Assembly: GCA_910588625.1 (NCBI GenBank)
Contig: CAJUQN010000010.1
Span: 1-57,495 of the forward strand
Reading direction: 5' to 3'
DNA from: an uncultured Oscillospiraceae bacterium
GTDB taxonomy: Bacteria > Bacillota > Clostridia > Oscillospirales > Oscillospiraceae
Length of the DNA: 57,495 bases
The translations under genes were made by a program, and so were the position numbers. The notes beneath the pieces are model-generated. The model searched no databases. It was not told where the DNA came from and saw only the letters and a program-made list of their open reading frames with translations. Shown here piece by piece: positions 49,630-57,495 of this stretch. Within the stretch, counting starts at the first letter, position 1. The number at the start of each line of letters is the position of its first letter.

Positions 49630-49922
49630 GCAAGTCGCTCACTGCTCTGACGAACAGGCCCTGTTTCAAAAATTTGCAGGGACAGGGCTTGGGTTGGTGT
49701 TGCCTTTTTACCGCCAACATAGCCTTTTGTCCCCTATTTCCCTTGAAATTTTCTTGCATCACCTACTTGACTTCATACCATTAGACTCCTGAATTTTCCT
49801 GGTTTTTAGCAGGTACTTTTATCATACCCTGTCCAGGTATCAGCGTCAAGGACAGACTAGGGTAATTTTTGGCTGTTCACCAGATAAAGAATGGTAATTT
49901 TCAGCTGTTTAGGCGGAATTTT
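49630..49922. other. Non-coding gap: IS110 right end and flank
   Basis: 293 bases without a supportable gene. GAGCAAGTCGCTCACTGCTC just after the transposase stop can form a small hairpin and is probably part of the IS right end. CCCTGTTTCAAAAATTTGCAGGGACAGGG gives a second hairpin. The AT-rich stretch from 49730 to 49920 shows nothing more; TTGACTTCATACC near 49768 is a weak promoter-like match. Confidence 0.5.
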
Positions 49923-50768
49923 TTACACGCCGGAGTAAGCGGCAAAGCCCGCGTCGATAGGCAGCACCACGCCGGTGATGGCAGAGGCGGCCTTGTCGTC
50001 GCACAGGAAGAACACGCCGCCCAGCAGCTCCTCGCTCTCCACGTAGCGGCCCATAGGGGTGCCATTCAAAATCTTGGCGGAGCGGGCAGTGGGGGTGCCG
50101 TCCTCGTTGAACAGCAGCTTTCGGTTCTGGTTGGACACCAGGAAGCCTGGAGCGATGGCGTTGCAGCGGATGCCGCTGCCTGCAAAATGGGTGGCAAGCC
50201 ATTGGGTGAAGTTGGATATTGCGGCCTTGGCGCCGGAGTAGGCAGGAATTTTGGTCAGCGGGATATAAGCATTCATGGAGGAAACGTTCAGGATACAGCC
50301 GCTCTTGCGCTCCACCATGTCTTTGGCAAAGGCCTGGGTGGGCAGGAGCGTGCCCTGGAAGTTCAGCTTGAATACGAAATCAACGCCGCTGGCCTCCAGG
50401 TCGAAGAAGGTCTTTTGGCCCTCCTTGGCCTCGTGCTGGTACTCGTTGTCGGTGGTAGCCCGGGGATTATTACCGCCCGCACCGTTTACCAGAATGTCGC
50501 AGGAACCCAGGTCCTTGCGCACTTGAGCATGGACGGCCTCCAAAGCCTCCGGCTCCAGCACGTTGGCCTGGTAGCCCTCACAGATGAAGCCCTCGGCCTT
50601 GCACTCGTCGGCCAGCTTCTTCACAGCCTCCTCGTTCAGATCCAGAGCGGCCACCTTTGCGCCAGCCTGGGCGAAGGCTTTTGCCATTGTGCCGCACAGC
50701 ACGCCGCCCGCACCGGTGACAACCACTACTTTCCCGGTAAAATCAACCTTCAAAGGCAAATCCATCAT
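49923..50768 (-). CDS. uxuB: SDR family D-mannonate (fructuronate) oxidoreductase
   Basis: A 281-residue short-chain dehydrogenase. NAD-binding VVVVTGAGGVLCGTMAKAF near residue 16, NNPRA-type loop VNGAGGNNPRA, Ser in LNVSSMNAY, YxxxK in PAYSGAKAAI, and RCNAIAPGF after it. The NGAGGN(N/H)P insertion and context next to uxuA match the Gram-positive SDR-type fructuronate reductase (UxuB/YjmF), which interconverts D-fructuronate and D-mannonate, unlike the E. coli UxuB fold. ATG 50768 has AGGAGG 7 bases upstream. It is read in one operon with uxuA. Confidence 0.88.
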   Translation of the reverse strand: MMDLPLKVDFTGKVVVVTGAGGVLCGTMAKAFAQAGAKVAALDLNEEAVKKLADECKAEGFICEGYQANVLEPEALEAVHAQVRKDLGSCDILVNGAGGNNPRATTDNEYQHEAKEGQKTFFDLEASGVDFVFKLNFQGTLLPTQAFAKDMVERKSGCILNVSSMNAYIPLTKIPAYSGAKAAISNFTQWLATHFAGSGIRCNAIAPGFLVSNQNRKLLFNEDGTPTARSAKILNGTPMGRYVESEELLGGVFFLCDDKAASAITGVVLPIDAGFAAYSGV

Positions 50769-50834
50769 ATTGAGTCCTCCTGTCAGTTTATTTGTATTCC
50801 CGCCCCTGGCGGAGCGGGAATACGTAGTCAAAGT

Positions 50835-51917
50835 TTATTTTCCTTCCAGCTTGTCCAGCATATCCCAGACGCCCAGCATATACATGATGCCCAAAGCACG
50901 GTCATATAATCCATAGCCAGGGCGCACCTTGCCAGGAACCTCGTCCCATAGGTGACGGCCGTGGTCCGGGCGGATATAACCCTCCCAGCCGGCGTCGTGG
51001 TAGGCTTTGAGAATGTCCAGGATTCTGGTGTCGCCACAGCAGTCCCGGTGGGCCGCTTCGGAAAAGTCGCCGTTCTCAAAATGCTTGATGTTGCGGATAT
51101 GCGCGAACGCGATACGACTGGCGTGCTTGCGCACGATGGAGGCTACATTGTTCTCCGGGTTGGCGTTCAGACTGCCCGAACACAGGGTCAGACAATTGTA
51201 GGGGTCGTCCACCATAGACAGGAATTTGTCCACGGCCTCGGCGTCCACCATAAGCCGAGGCAGACCAAAAATGTCCCAGGGGGGATCGTCCATGTGGATG
51301 GCCATCTTGATGTCGCACTCGCGGCAGGTGGGCATGATGGCTTCCAGAAAGTATTTGAGATTTTCCCACAGCATCTCCTTGGTGACGGGACGGTACTTCT
51401 CAAACAGCTCGTCCAGCTTGGCCATGCGCTCGGGCTCCCAGCCGGGGAAGGTCATGTGATACTTTTCAGTGAAAGACATGACGTAATCCGCCATCTCCTT
51501 GGGATCCTGCTTGATCTTCGCCGCCTCGTAATACAACGCAGTAGAACCGTCTCCTACGGGGTGGAATAAGTCGGTGCGAGTCCAGTCGAACACGGGCATG
51601 AAGTTATAGCAGATGACCTTTACGCCAAAGGGAGCAAGATTCTTAATGGTCTGCTTGTAGTTCTCAATATACTGGTCCCGGGTGGGCAGGCCGATCTTGA
51701 TGTCGTCGTGGACGTTGACAGACTCCACCACGTCCATGTTGAAGCCGTACTCGTCCAGCTGCGTCTTGACGACCGCGATCTCCTCCGGCTGCCAAACCTC
51801 ACCGGGCATCTTGTCGTGGAGCGCCCAGACGATGCCCTCCACACCAGGGATCTGCTTGATATCAGACAGCTTGATCTGATCGTTGCCCTCGCCATACCAG
51901 CGCCATGTCATTTGCAT
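50835..51917 (-). CDS. uxuA: Mannonate dehydratase
   Basis: A 360-residue TIM-barrel enzyme that dehydrates D-mannonate to 2-keto-3-deoxygluconate in glucuronate breakdown. The start MQMTWRWYGEGNDQIKLSDI and the following GVEGIVWALHD, ESVNVHDDIK, CYNFMPVFDWTRTDL and MAIHMDDPPW are textbook UxuA sequences, including the metal-binding His and Asp. AGGAGGGA lies upstream of ATG 51917. uxuB follows after 66 bases. Glucuronate isomerase (uxaC) and the KDG kinase and aldolase are not in this window. Confidence 0.96.
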   Translation of the reverse strand: MQMTWRWYGEGNDQIKLSDIKQIPGVEGIVWALHDKMPGEVWQPEEIAVVKTQLDEYGFNMDVVESVNVHDDIKIGLPTRDQYIENYKQTIKNLAPFGVKVICYNFMPVFDWTRTDLFHPVGDGSTALYYEAAKIKQDPKEMADYVMSFTEKYHMTFPGWEPERMAKLDELFEKYRPVTKEMLWENLKYFLEAIMPTCRECDIKMAIHMDDPPWDIFGLPRLMVDAEAVDKFLSMVDDPYNCLTLCSGSLNANPENNVASIVRKHASRIAFAHIRNIKHFENGDFSEAAHRDCCGDTRILDILKAYHDAGWEGYIRPDHGRHLWDEVPGKVRPGYGLYDRALGIMYMLGVWDMLDKLEGK

Positions 51918-52079
51918 ATGTGGTTCCCTCCTGTTAATTCAGCTCGCTCACCCATCTCTGCGGCGGGAAAGCTGCACCGGTCCCTCGGGGCTGTGCCCTT
52001 TGGGTAATGAATCCATTATATCCTGCTTTTCCCTTGTCTGCAAGGGTTAGAACACATTTTCAAACCTGTTTCACCGTTT

Positions 52080-52500
52080 CGTCGGTGAATGCCGCCATGC
52101 CTGCTCCATGTTCATGCCGCCGGCAACGGCAAGGACCAGCTTGCACCCGCCGCCAGCCACCATCAGCCGCTGATTGGGGGGCGTTGGTGAGGACGGTCTG
52201 ACCGGCCCGGGTACAAGAGGTTTGGAACATGTAACCGATGATTCAGACGAAGTAAATCACGGTGAACGCCACATAGCGCAGCCACATCATGCTCTCTGGG
52301 ATAAAGGGCATGAGCACGTGCAGACGACACTCACCGCCATAACAGCGCTGCCCAGAATCATAAAGGGGGCGGAACTTTCCGATTCTCGTATTGGTGCGGT
52401 CCATCGCCGCGCCGATGATGGCAGCCACTGTCAAAATCGCAGAGACTGGAGTCAGAATGCCCCAGAGCTTCACGCCGGTCCCTTTCTTCTTTTTCACTCT
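52080..52500 (-). pseudogene. Decayed GPH-family glycoside/glucuronide:cation symporter
   Basis: Pieces of one transporter are spread over different frames. AAMDRTNTRIGKFRP matches the family signature DRTNTRWGKFRP. The next residues continue in another frame as FMILGSAVMAV. The first frame returns with ESMMWLRYVAFTVIYFV and ends in TGA where Trp is usual, and the sequence then continues IIGYMFQTSCTRAGQTVLTNAP, again a family motif. Most of the N-terminus and the whole C-terminal half are gone. It sits between the family 2 glycosidase and uxuA, the place of a glucuronide importer. Confidence 0.75.
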
Positions 52501-52604
52501 GATGCCTTCTTCTTGATTTGACCGCCCCGGCTGTTGGGAACATTTTGGATGCGGTGTCACGCTCGCGTTGGGCCGGCCGGTCCGGCCAGCCTACGCTCGC
52601 GCTT

Positions 52605-54524
52605 CTACACCCAGTTCGCGCTGTTGGAGCTCTTGCCCTGGAGCTTGTAGGCGGGGTTGGGCGCGTCCACCCGGCGGATGGCGCACAAATCCTCGCACCT
52701 GCCGGACACCGCCTCCAGCTCCACATCGCCCTCCAGGGGGACCTGGAACTCGAACACCTTGTCGCCGGACTTCTCCTCGACCAGCTTTCCGTTGGCGTAC
52801 AGAGCCACCCGGGACTGGTTGGAGTACACCTTTACGGTGGCGACGGTCTCGGGCCGGTCCACATAGCGGCGGCCGCAGATGTGGACAAAGGGCTCCTTGC
52901 TCCACCATGCTTTGTAGATGTAGAAGCTGTCCTTTTTCGTCTTGCGGTCGAAGGTGATGAGGCCTTTATGATTCATGCCCGGCTCGCCGCCCTGGTCCCG
53001 GGCGTCGGCGGCAAAATCGAACATATTCCACAGATGCGTCGCCCAGAGATAGGGATGCTTGGCAAAACAGTTGAGCATGTATTCGTTGTATACACACTGG
53101 TATTCCTCGGTGTGGTCCCCCCGTCTCGGCTTGGAGGAATGAAGGCTCGGCATGGCCTCACAACCATACTCGGAGTAACCCAGCGGGCGCCTGGGATAGC
53201 GCAGATGGAAAAAGTTCATCCACATATCGTTGAGGAACAGCCCCGGCACGTACCAGCCCAGATAGAGGTTCCAGCTCACCACATCAGTGATATGGGCGGA
53301 CTTGTTGAAGGGCCCGCACATGGCGTAACAGGCCAGGGTGGTCAAGCGGGTGGGGTCCAGCTCATGATACAGGTCGTTCAGCGCCCGGTGATTGTCCAGC
53401 ATATCCGCCTTATCCTTGGTGGATATGGTGATTTCGTTGGATACGCCCCACACCACGATGGAGGGATGGTTATAGTTCTGCACCACCAGCTCTCTGGCCT
53501 GGGAGAGCGTGTTCTCCCTGCCGTTGGGCATATGCTCGGAGATATAGGGGATCTCCGCCCAGACAATCATGCCGTACTGGTCACACAGATCGTAAAAATA
53601 CTGGTCGTGCTGGTAGTGGGCCAGACGGATGGTATTGGCCCCCAGCTCCCGGATGAGCTCCATATCCGTGTCATGGTGCTCTTTCGTGATGGCGTTGCCG
53701 ATGCCCTTCCAGTCCTGATGGCGGGAAACGCCGTGGAGCGGGTAGCTCCGCCCGTTGAGGAAAAATCCCTTTTCCGGGTCCACCGAGAAAGTGCGCACGC
53801 CGAACCGAGTGGAAACCTGGTCCACTTCCCTTCCCTCCACCACCAACGTGGCTTGGCAGGTGTAGAGATATGGGTTGTCCACGCCGTCCCACAGGCGCAC
53901 ATTGGCCACGGCGATGGTGATGTCGGTCCCCGCGCCGAAAGCTACGGTCTTTCCAGCGGCATCCAGCAGATCGACCTGCACCTGGGCGCCCTTCACCTGG
54001 TGGAAGGTCTCCACCCGGACCCGGCCGTCCTTTCCCTCTACGGTGGGCGTAACTTTGAGACCGGAGCCGCCGAAATAGTCCATGTCGAAATGGTCCTCGT
54101 TGACGATGACCAGCTGGACATCCCGGTAGATGCCGCCATAGAAGGTAAAATCCGCCTTCTGGGGGTACACCCGGTCATTAACGCTGTTGTCCACGTCCAC
54201 GGTGAGCTGGTTTTCCTCCTTGAGCAGATCCGTCACATCCCAGCGGAAGGTGGAATAGCCGCCGTCGTGGGTCCCCACCTCTTTGCCGTTCAGCTTCACC
54301 CTGGCGGAGGCGTTCACCCCGTGGAACTCCAGGTAGGTCCGCTGGTCCGCGTCAAGCTTTGGCTTGGGGAAAGTCTTTTGGTAGACGCAGGTCCCCCGCC
54401 AGTAGTCGTCCCCGCCGTCCTGACCATCCACATTGTTCCAGGTGTGGGGAAGGTCCACTGTGATCTCCTGCTGGTCCGGCTTGGAGAACCTCCAACCGGT
54501 CATAAGTTTGATACTTTTTCTCAT
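52605..54524 (-). CDS. Glycoside hydrolase family 2 (beta-glucuronidase or beta-galactosidase)
   Basis: A 639-residue GH2 enzyme without signal peptide. The sugar-binding domain (TGWRFSK, HTWNNVDGQDGGDDYWRGTC) and Ig-like domain come first, then the TIM barrel with GVSRHQDW, the acid/base Glu in VVWGVSNEI and the nucleophile Glu in GYSEYGCEA. NHKGLITFDRKTKKD contains an N-x-K triplet as in glucuronidases, but related beta-galactosidases carry NDK at this place, so substrate cannot be fixed from sequence. The uxuAB neighbours favour glucuronides. ATG 54524 is chosen, with AAGGGAGA upstream. Confidence 0.88.
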   Translation of the reverse strand: MRKSIKLMTGWRFSKPDQQEITVDLPHTWNNVDGQDGGDDYWRGTCVYQKTFPKPKLDADQRTYLEFHGVNASARVKLNGKEVGTHDGGYSTFRWDVTDLLKEENQLTVDVDNSVNDRVYPQKADFTFYGGIYRDVQLVIVNEDHFDMDYFGGSGLKVTPTVEGKDGRVRVETFHQVKGAQVQVDLLDAAGKTVAFGAGTDITIAVANVRLWDGVDNPYLYTCQATLVVEGREVDQVSTRFGVRTFSVDPEKGFFLNGRSYPLHGVSRHQDWKGIGNAITKEHHDTDMELIRELGANTIRLAHYQHDQYFYDLCDQYGMIVWAEIPYISEHMPNGRENTLSQARELVVQNYNHPSIVVWGVSNEITISTKDKADMLDNHRALNDLYHELDPTRLTTLACYAMCGPFNKSAHITDVVSWNLYLGWYVPGLFLNDMWMNFFHLRYPRRPLGYSEYGCEAMPSLHSSKPRRGDHTEEYQCVYNEYMLNCFAKHPYLWATHLWNMFDFAADARDQGGEPGMNHKGLITFDRKTKKDSFYIYKAWWSKEPFVHICGRRYVDRPETVATVKVYSNQSRVALYANGKLVEEKSGDKVFEFQVPLEGDVELEAVSGRCEDLCAIRRVDAPNPAYKLQGKSSNSANWV

Positions 54525-54591
54525 CCTATCTCTCCCTTTGCTTCTCCCGTTTTTGTGCAATATCACCAATCCACCGAGTGCCGGATGCTCT

Positions 54592-54880
54592 TCAAGCCAA
54601 AACCGTGGCAGCCGTCCCTGGGCCTGTGCTTAAGGGCAGGCCGCCCCAAAAGTTCAGCGTCCCCTCCATGGGGTTAACCGCCTGGAACACGGTAAATATT
54701 TTCTCCCGGCAGATGAGCACGTCAATCATCCGCCGCTCTGGGTCGCTCAGCCCCTGAACACTCTTAATAGCGTTATTCAGGGCTTTGCCCAGAATGGCGT
54801 AGATATCCACTGGGTCCATAAAGGCCGACTGCTTGCCGTCCGCCACACAGGACAGCTGATACTGCTCCTCCTTCTGGTGT
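54592..54880 (-). pseudogene. GHKL-domain histidine kinase, C-terminal fragment
   Basis: MDPVDIYAILGKALNNAIKSV matches the N box of AgrC/LytS-like GHKL kinases (DIYALFGNALDNAIEAV), and VNPMEGTLNFWGGLP matches the following motif (NPFEGELKFKDGLP). The frame then loses similarity before the G box and the N-terminal part is missing, so it is a remnant. A stop lies just upstream of the first recognisable residues. Confidence 0.7.
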
Positions 54881-54899
54881 CAGAGGGCGTTTAGTATCT

Positions 54900-55170
54900 C
54901 TAGCTCTTTCTTTTATGGCACTTTTTGGAGAACAGTGTGTACTGGAAATACAGCATGGTTGCGCAGTAGCACTGGGCCAGCCAAATGCTCACCGGATACA
55001 ATACGCTGGTAGAAGCCACATCCATATCAGAGATCAGCAGCCAGCACAGCACCTCGAAAATGGCCGTCAATGATACCCATGTGGGCAGAGGCTGAAACAA
55101 AGCTGACGCACCGCCGGCTGCCATCGGCCACGCGAAGCATCGCCTCCACCACCCTTCCTGAATTACAGTC
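54900..55170 (-). pseudogene. Membrane-segment remnant, probably from the same kinase
   Basis: The frame ending at 54900 has three hydrophobic stretches (near WPMAAGGASALF, TAIFEVLCWLLI and YPVSIWLAQCYCATMLYFQY) and ends in a basic tail, as in the N-terminal sensor part of AgrC-type kinases. It lies directly upstream, in the same direction, of the GHKL fragment. No start with a ribosome site is seen. The assignment is inference from order and hydrophobicity. Confidence 0.4.
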
Positions 55171-55256
55171 CATTTATTTTTTAAATTATAACACAATTCG
55201 GCACATCGGGCAAGCCCAAAGACCCCCTCGGAAATAAATTCCGCCGTTTTCTCCAT

Positions 55257-55605
55257 TCAATCATGCAAAACCGCAAAAAGCCCAGGGCAGCAGCATTTGA
55301 AAATCTCAGGGGAAGCGATATAATATGAATGAGTTTTAATAGGAACACTGTAATATCAAGGGTTTCCACGCATAAAGAACATTTTGATACCCCCATTTTT
55401 GTGGGGATCTCGCCTGTCGAATCGGCCGCTATTGGCAACCCAGGCCGCAACCCCCAGACCGGCCGCAGAGCATCCCATCAAATACATCTGACAGTGTGGC
55501 TTTTCCGCTCACGACCATCGCTCCTTCCCGCACATCGGCTGTCTGCCTCATCATACTTCCAAGGGAATTTACGCGGTCGATGGCTGGTGAACGCGCAGCA
55601 GTTTT
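55257..55605. other. Gap without a supportable gene
   Basis: About 350 bases. Open frames exist on both strands, but none has a ribosome site or a recognisable domain. Composition shifts from AT-rich (55300-55380) to GC-rich (55430-55530), as in a junction between unrelated segments. Confidence 0.4.
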
Positions 55606-56013
55606 TTAACACGATCCACCGTCCCCGGCGTAGCGTTCCTGATAGTCTTTGATATAGTCGTCCAGGTATTCCAGGTATTTGGCTCCGCCGCCCTCAATCT
55701 GTTCCAGAATGGCAGTGATCCTGCGGCGGCATTCCGCTTCCTCGCTTTCCGTCATGGTGCGCGTTTCGTTTAGGTGGGTGGTTGAACGGGGAGCAACAAC
55801 ATCGTTGATTATGTCATTAAACAGGTTGTCCAGCATGGCCTCCGGTGTGTCAAGCTGCTCCGCGCCTGCCGCTCCGGGTTCATCAACCACGATCCAGACA
55901 TAGCCGATTTTCTTGGAGTAGACTATATCAAAGTAATTCTGCCCATCAATATAATTCTCAAAGGCTTTGAGAATGGTGTCCAATTCTTTCCGTACTTCTT
56001 CCATATAAATCAT
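55606..56013 (-). CDS. Hypothetical acidic protein, 135 aa
   Basis: I do not recognise the family. The N-terminal half (ELDTILKAFENYIDGQNYFDIVYSKKIGYVWIVVDEP) looks like an alpha/beta fold and the rest is helical and acidic (MTESEEAECRRRITAILEQIEG, YLEYLDDYIKDYQERY). GGAAAGG lies about 10 bases before ATG 56013; ATG 56004 is an alternative start. The proteins around it (XRE regulator, DUF6017) suggest it belongs to an integrative element. No membrane segment. Confidence 0.65.
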   Translation of the reverse strand: MIYMEEVRKELDTILKAFENYIDGQNYFDIVYSKKIGYVWIVVDEPGAAGAEQLDTPEAMLDNLFNDIINDVVAPRSTTHLNETRTMTESEEAECRRRITAILEQIEGGGAKYLEYLDDYIKDYQERYAGDGGSC

Positions 56014-56206
56014 AACAATACGACCTTTCCGCTTTTATAAAATTGGTCCCTGGTAGCGTACCCGATTCAAGTTAATTCTAATAAGCGTGCGCCCTTTTAA
56101 TTATAGGATTGCTCAACATATTAGTCAATAGCCTAATAACAAGAGCGGATAACGAAGCGTAAAAATTTTATAATAAAGGCATCCTAATAACAGGGGGATG
56201 CCTTGG
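56014..56206. promoter_or_regulatory. AT-rich divergent promoter region
   Basis: 193 AT-rich bases between divergent genes. TATAAT at 56169-56174 faces the XRE gene, but no good -35 is visible. The phrase CCTAATAACA occurs twice (56131-56140 and 56183-56192), 52 bases apart, and could be a direct-repeat operator of the XRE protein. Confidence 0.4.
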
Positions 56207-56467
56207 ATGAGCAAGAAGGAAGTGGAATTCGGCAATCGGGACAGATTTGTCGAACTTGGCCTGATAATCGCCAGCCTGCGAAAAATGCAGGGGATGTCCC
56301 AGGAGAAACTGGCGGAGAAGGCAAAGATCAGCCGTTCCCACCTGAGTTCCATCGAGGCCCCCAACATCGTGCGGCCCTTTTCTCTGGAAGTGCTCTACAA
56401 CATTGCGGACGCTCTGGGTGTTCGGGCGGGGGATCTGCTGAACGCCACCCTGCCCCCAACGAAATGA
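56207..56467 (+). CDS. XRE family helix-turn-helix regulator
   Basis: An 86-residue single-domain DNA-binding protein: LGLIIASLRKMQGMSQEKLAEKAKISRSHLSSIEAPN covers helices 1-4 of the HTH_3 fold, and FSLEVLYNIADALGV completes it. Small XRE proteins of this kind regulate conjugative or phage-like elements. ATG 56207 is preferred because AGGGGG lies 9 bases upstream; ATG 56198 would touch that site. It is divergent from the hypothetical protein at 55606-56013, with a 193-base AT-rich gap holding a TATAAT at 56169-56174. Confidence 0.85.
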   Translation: MSKKEVEFGNRDRFVELGLIIASLRKMQGMSQEKLAEKAKISRSHLSSIEAPNIVRPFSLEVLYNIADALGVRAGDLLNATLPPTK

Positions 56468-56506
56468 GAACAGCGCCTTGCCAGCGGCATGGCGCTGTGT
56501 CTGCAT

Positions 56507-56884
56507 CTATGCTGCCTCTCCGCCATAGAGATCATGGTTGACCTGGGCGGCGTAGTGGTTCTCAATGGTGGCCGGGGCGTTGTACAGCACAGTCAGCAGG
56601 TAGTGCTTCATGTTCCGTATTTGGGTGGTGTTCTCCCGGAGGCAGTCGAACACGAAGCGGATGTGTTCGCTGTCCAGCTTCAGCAGCCGGGACTTCACCA
56701 CCGCCTGGGGGAAGTCCTTCCCTGCCACCCGGATATTTTTCTTTTTGGAGCAGACTGCCTCCACCATCAGCTCTACCATCTCGTCCAGCTGGCCCACGTC
56801 ATAGGGGTGCTCCCGCACGAAATCGTCATAGCCGATGTTCTCCCGGATCAATTCCCGATATGCGTCCATCTCGCCTTGGCTCAT
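56507..56884 (-). CDS. DUF6017 C-terminal part of a replication-initiator-type protein
   Basis: 125 residues: AYRELIRENIGYDDFVREHPYDVGQLDEMVELMVEAV, then KDFPQAVVKSRLLKLDSEHIRFVFDCLRENT and the end LYNAPATIENHYAAQVNHDLYG. This is the DUF6017 domain that usually forms the C-terminal half of HTH_36 proteins on integrative conjugative elements. The ATG at 56884 has no ribosome site of note (GCAGCGGG), and the frame stays open upstream to the A run at 57004-57010, where it joins the gene on its right by a -1 shift. Confidence 0.75.
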   Translation of the reverse strand: MSQGEMDAYRELIRENIGYDDFVREHPYDVGQLDEMVELMVEAVCSKKKNIRVAGKDFPQAVVKSRLLKLDSEHIRFVFDCLRENTTQIRNMKHYLLTVLYNAPATIENHYAAQVNHDLYGGEAA

Positions 56885-57000
56885 CCCGCTGCTCCTGCTC
56901 CGCTTCCTTCCCTTCGCTTCAGGCGGCTCTGCCGCCGCAGGCGTGGAGAGGGTGGGAGGGGATGAAGGGAAGGGAAAAGATTCTATACTTACTGAGTCAG

Positions 57001-57438
57001 TTATTTTTTTCTCTTTTTTACTGGGTCTTTATTTATTTGCGTTGGATTTCCCGTCTGCGTGGAAACCGTTGACGGATTCTCCGTTGTCGGGTTTTCCGGC
57101 AACGGCTGGGCCGGAGACGGCCCTTCCGGGGGCGGCTCGTGAGAAGCGGGATATTCCCGGATGATGTACTCGTTGCTGCCAAATTTTCCGGCCTTGTCGG
57201 TGGTCTGGTGACACTGGATGTACCCAGCTTTCTCCAGCTCCACTACGGTGGCGCGGACGACGTCTTTGCCCTCCAGGCTGATGCGGGCAAGACCTGCGAG
57301 GGTAAAATCCCAATTTTTCGGGAGACTGAGCATCATGGACAGCAGGCCCTTGGCCTTGAAGGAGATGGTCTTATCCCGCAGGTGGTAATTGCTCATGACG
57401 GTGTAATTGCTGGTACGCTCCACACGAAAAACTGCCAT
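57001..57438 (-). CDS. HTH_36 domain N-terminal part of a replication-initiator-type protein
   Basis: 145 residues. MAVFRVERTSNYTVMSNYHLRDKTISFKAKGLLS begins the winged-helix (HTH_36) domain used by plasmid/ICE replication initiators (RepA N-terminal type), with LPKNWDFTLAGLARIS and VELEKAGYI. A Pro/Asn/Thr-rich linker follows and the frame stops right after a run of seven A. ATG 57438 is taken as start by family pattern; the frame also contains ATG 57456 and is open to the window edge, so the true start is uncertain. Confidence 0.75.
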   Translation of the reverse strand: MAVFRVERTSNYTVMSNYHLRDKTISFKAKGLLSMMLSLPKNWDFTLAGLARISLEGKDVVRATVVELEKAGYIQCHQTTDKAGKFGSNEYIIREYPASHEPPPEGPSPAQPLPENPTTENPSTVSTQTGNPTQINKDPVKKRKK

Positions 57439-57495
57439 AATATATTTACTGTTCATGATATGGGCCAGCAGGCTCGGCGAAGCCACCCCGCTACC

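Larger units (their letters stand above)
48110..49700 (+). mobile_element. IS110-family insertion sequence
   Basis: A single transposase gene lies between a 5' non-coding region of about 290 bases and a short 3' tail, in the gap between two minus-strand metabolic genes. IS110 elements lack terminal inverted repeats, so the ends given are approximate. A 5' non-coding region of this size is where the IS110 subgroup encodes its bridge RNA. Confidence 0.7.

Noticed and set aside
52518..54677. 719-codon plus-strand open frame opposite the GH2 gene
   Set aside because: Val/His/Gly-rich antisense of a GC-rich glycosidase; the minus strand carries all GH2 motifs.
1..57495. tRNA genes and CRISPR arrays
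   Set aside because: I saw no cloverleaf with a GTTCRA arm and CCA-adjacent acceptor, and no regularly spaced repeats of 25-40 bases. A tRNAscan or CRISPR search would settle it.

Overview
The window is GC-rich, densely packed chromosomal DNA from a Gram-positive anaerobe. A class Clostridia organism of the Oscillospiraceae type (Flavonifractor / Lawsonibacter-like) fits best. Supporting signs are strong AGGAGG ribosome sites, a T-box leader on ilvBN, a two-subunit iron-sulfur serine dehydratase, a CsoR-CopA copper operon, GHKL and DUF1540 proteins, and glucuronate genes typical of gut Firmicutes. The species assignment is inference.

Layout. 1-2700: the end of pyruvate kinase, serine dehydratase sdaAB-sdaAA and an RmlD-like reductase. 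2700-4150: small and membrane proteins. 4276-8060: branched-chain amino acid genes ilvB-ilvN (T-box controlled) and ilvC. 8100-12000: a siroheme sulfite/nitrite reductase, then an ECF sigma factor with a membrane protein and a zinc-ribbon membrane protein. 12029-18860: a lactate locus with a permease divergent from a LarA racemase and an FAD D-lactate dehydrogenase, three GntR-type operators, and a FadR-family regulator further on. Between the dehydrogenase and the regulator lies a strongly structured stretch with its own promoter, a candidate large non-coding RNA, followed by an AT-rich histidine phosphatase gene that looks acquired.

19000-32300: housekeeping genes: ddl, murF, an ABC-F ATPase, a YdcF-like protein, prfA, a HAD phosphatase fused to a TsaC/YrdC domain, coaE, an M18 aminopeptidase, a TepA-like ClpP protease, a Vat-type acetyltransferase behind a leader-peptide attenuator, and an RluA-type pseudouridine synthase. 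32400-35320: csoR-copA, where copA carries a CopZ domain with its own internal start. 35350-42800: a thioesterase, a BceRS/BcrAB-like operon (response regulator, TfoX-C protein, ABC ATPase, two paralogous permeases, histidine kinase), a MATE pump and an unknown coiled-coil protein. 42876-46804: a heterodimeric ABC exporter preceded by a 31-codon leader peptide and a terminator, arranged like Bacillus subtilis bmrB-bmrCD.

46850-54530: a minus-strand set of iron alcohol dehydrogenase, SDR mannonate/fructuronate oxidoreductase, mannonate dehydratase, a decayed GPH sugar transporter and a family 2 glycosidase. It is interrupted by an IS110-family element whose 5' region can fold like a bridge RNA. 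54590-57495: a degraded GHKL histidine kinase, a small unknown protein, an XRE regulator, and a HTH_36/DUF6017 replication-type gene split by a -1 shift at a run of seven A. This looks like the edge of an integrative element.

The most interesting signals are regulatory: two leader-peptide attenuators on probable antibiotic-resistance genes, the candidate structured RNA near 17000-17345, the copA/copZ internal start, the IS110 guide-like RNA, and a two-hairpin repeat found directly after four stop codons.
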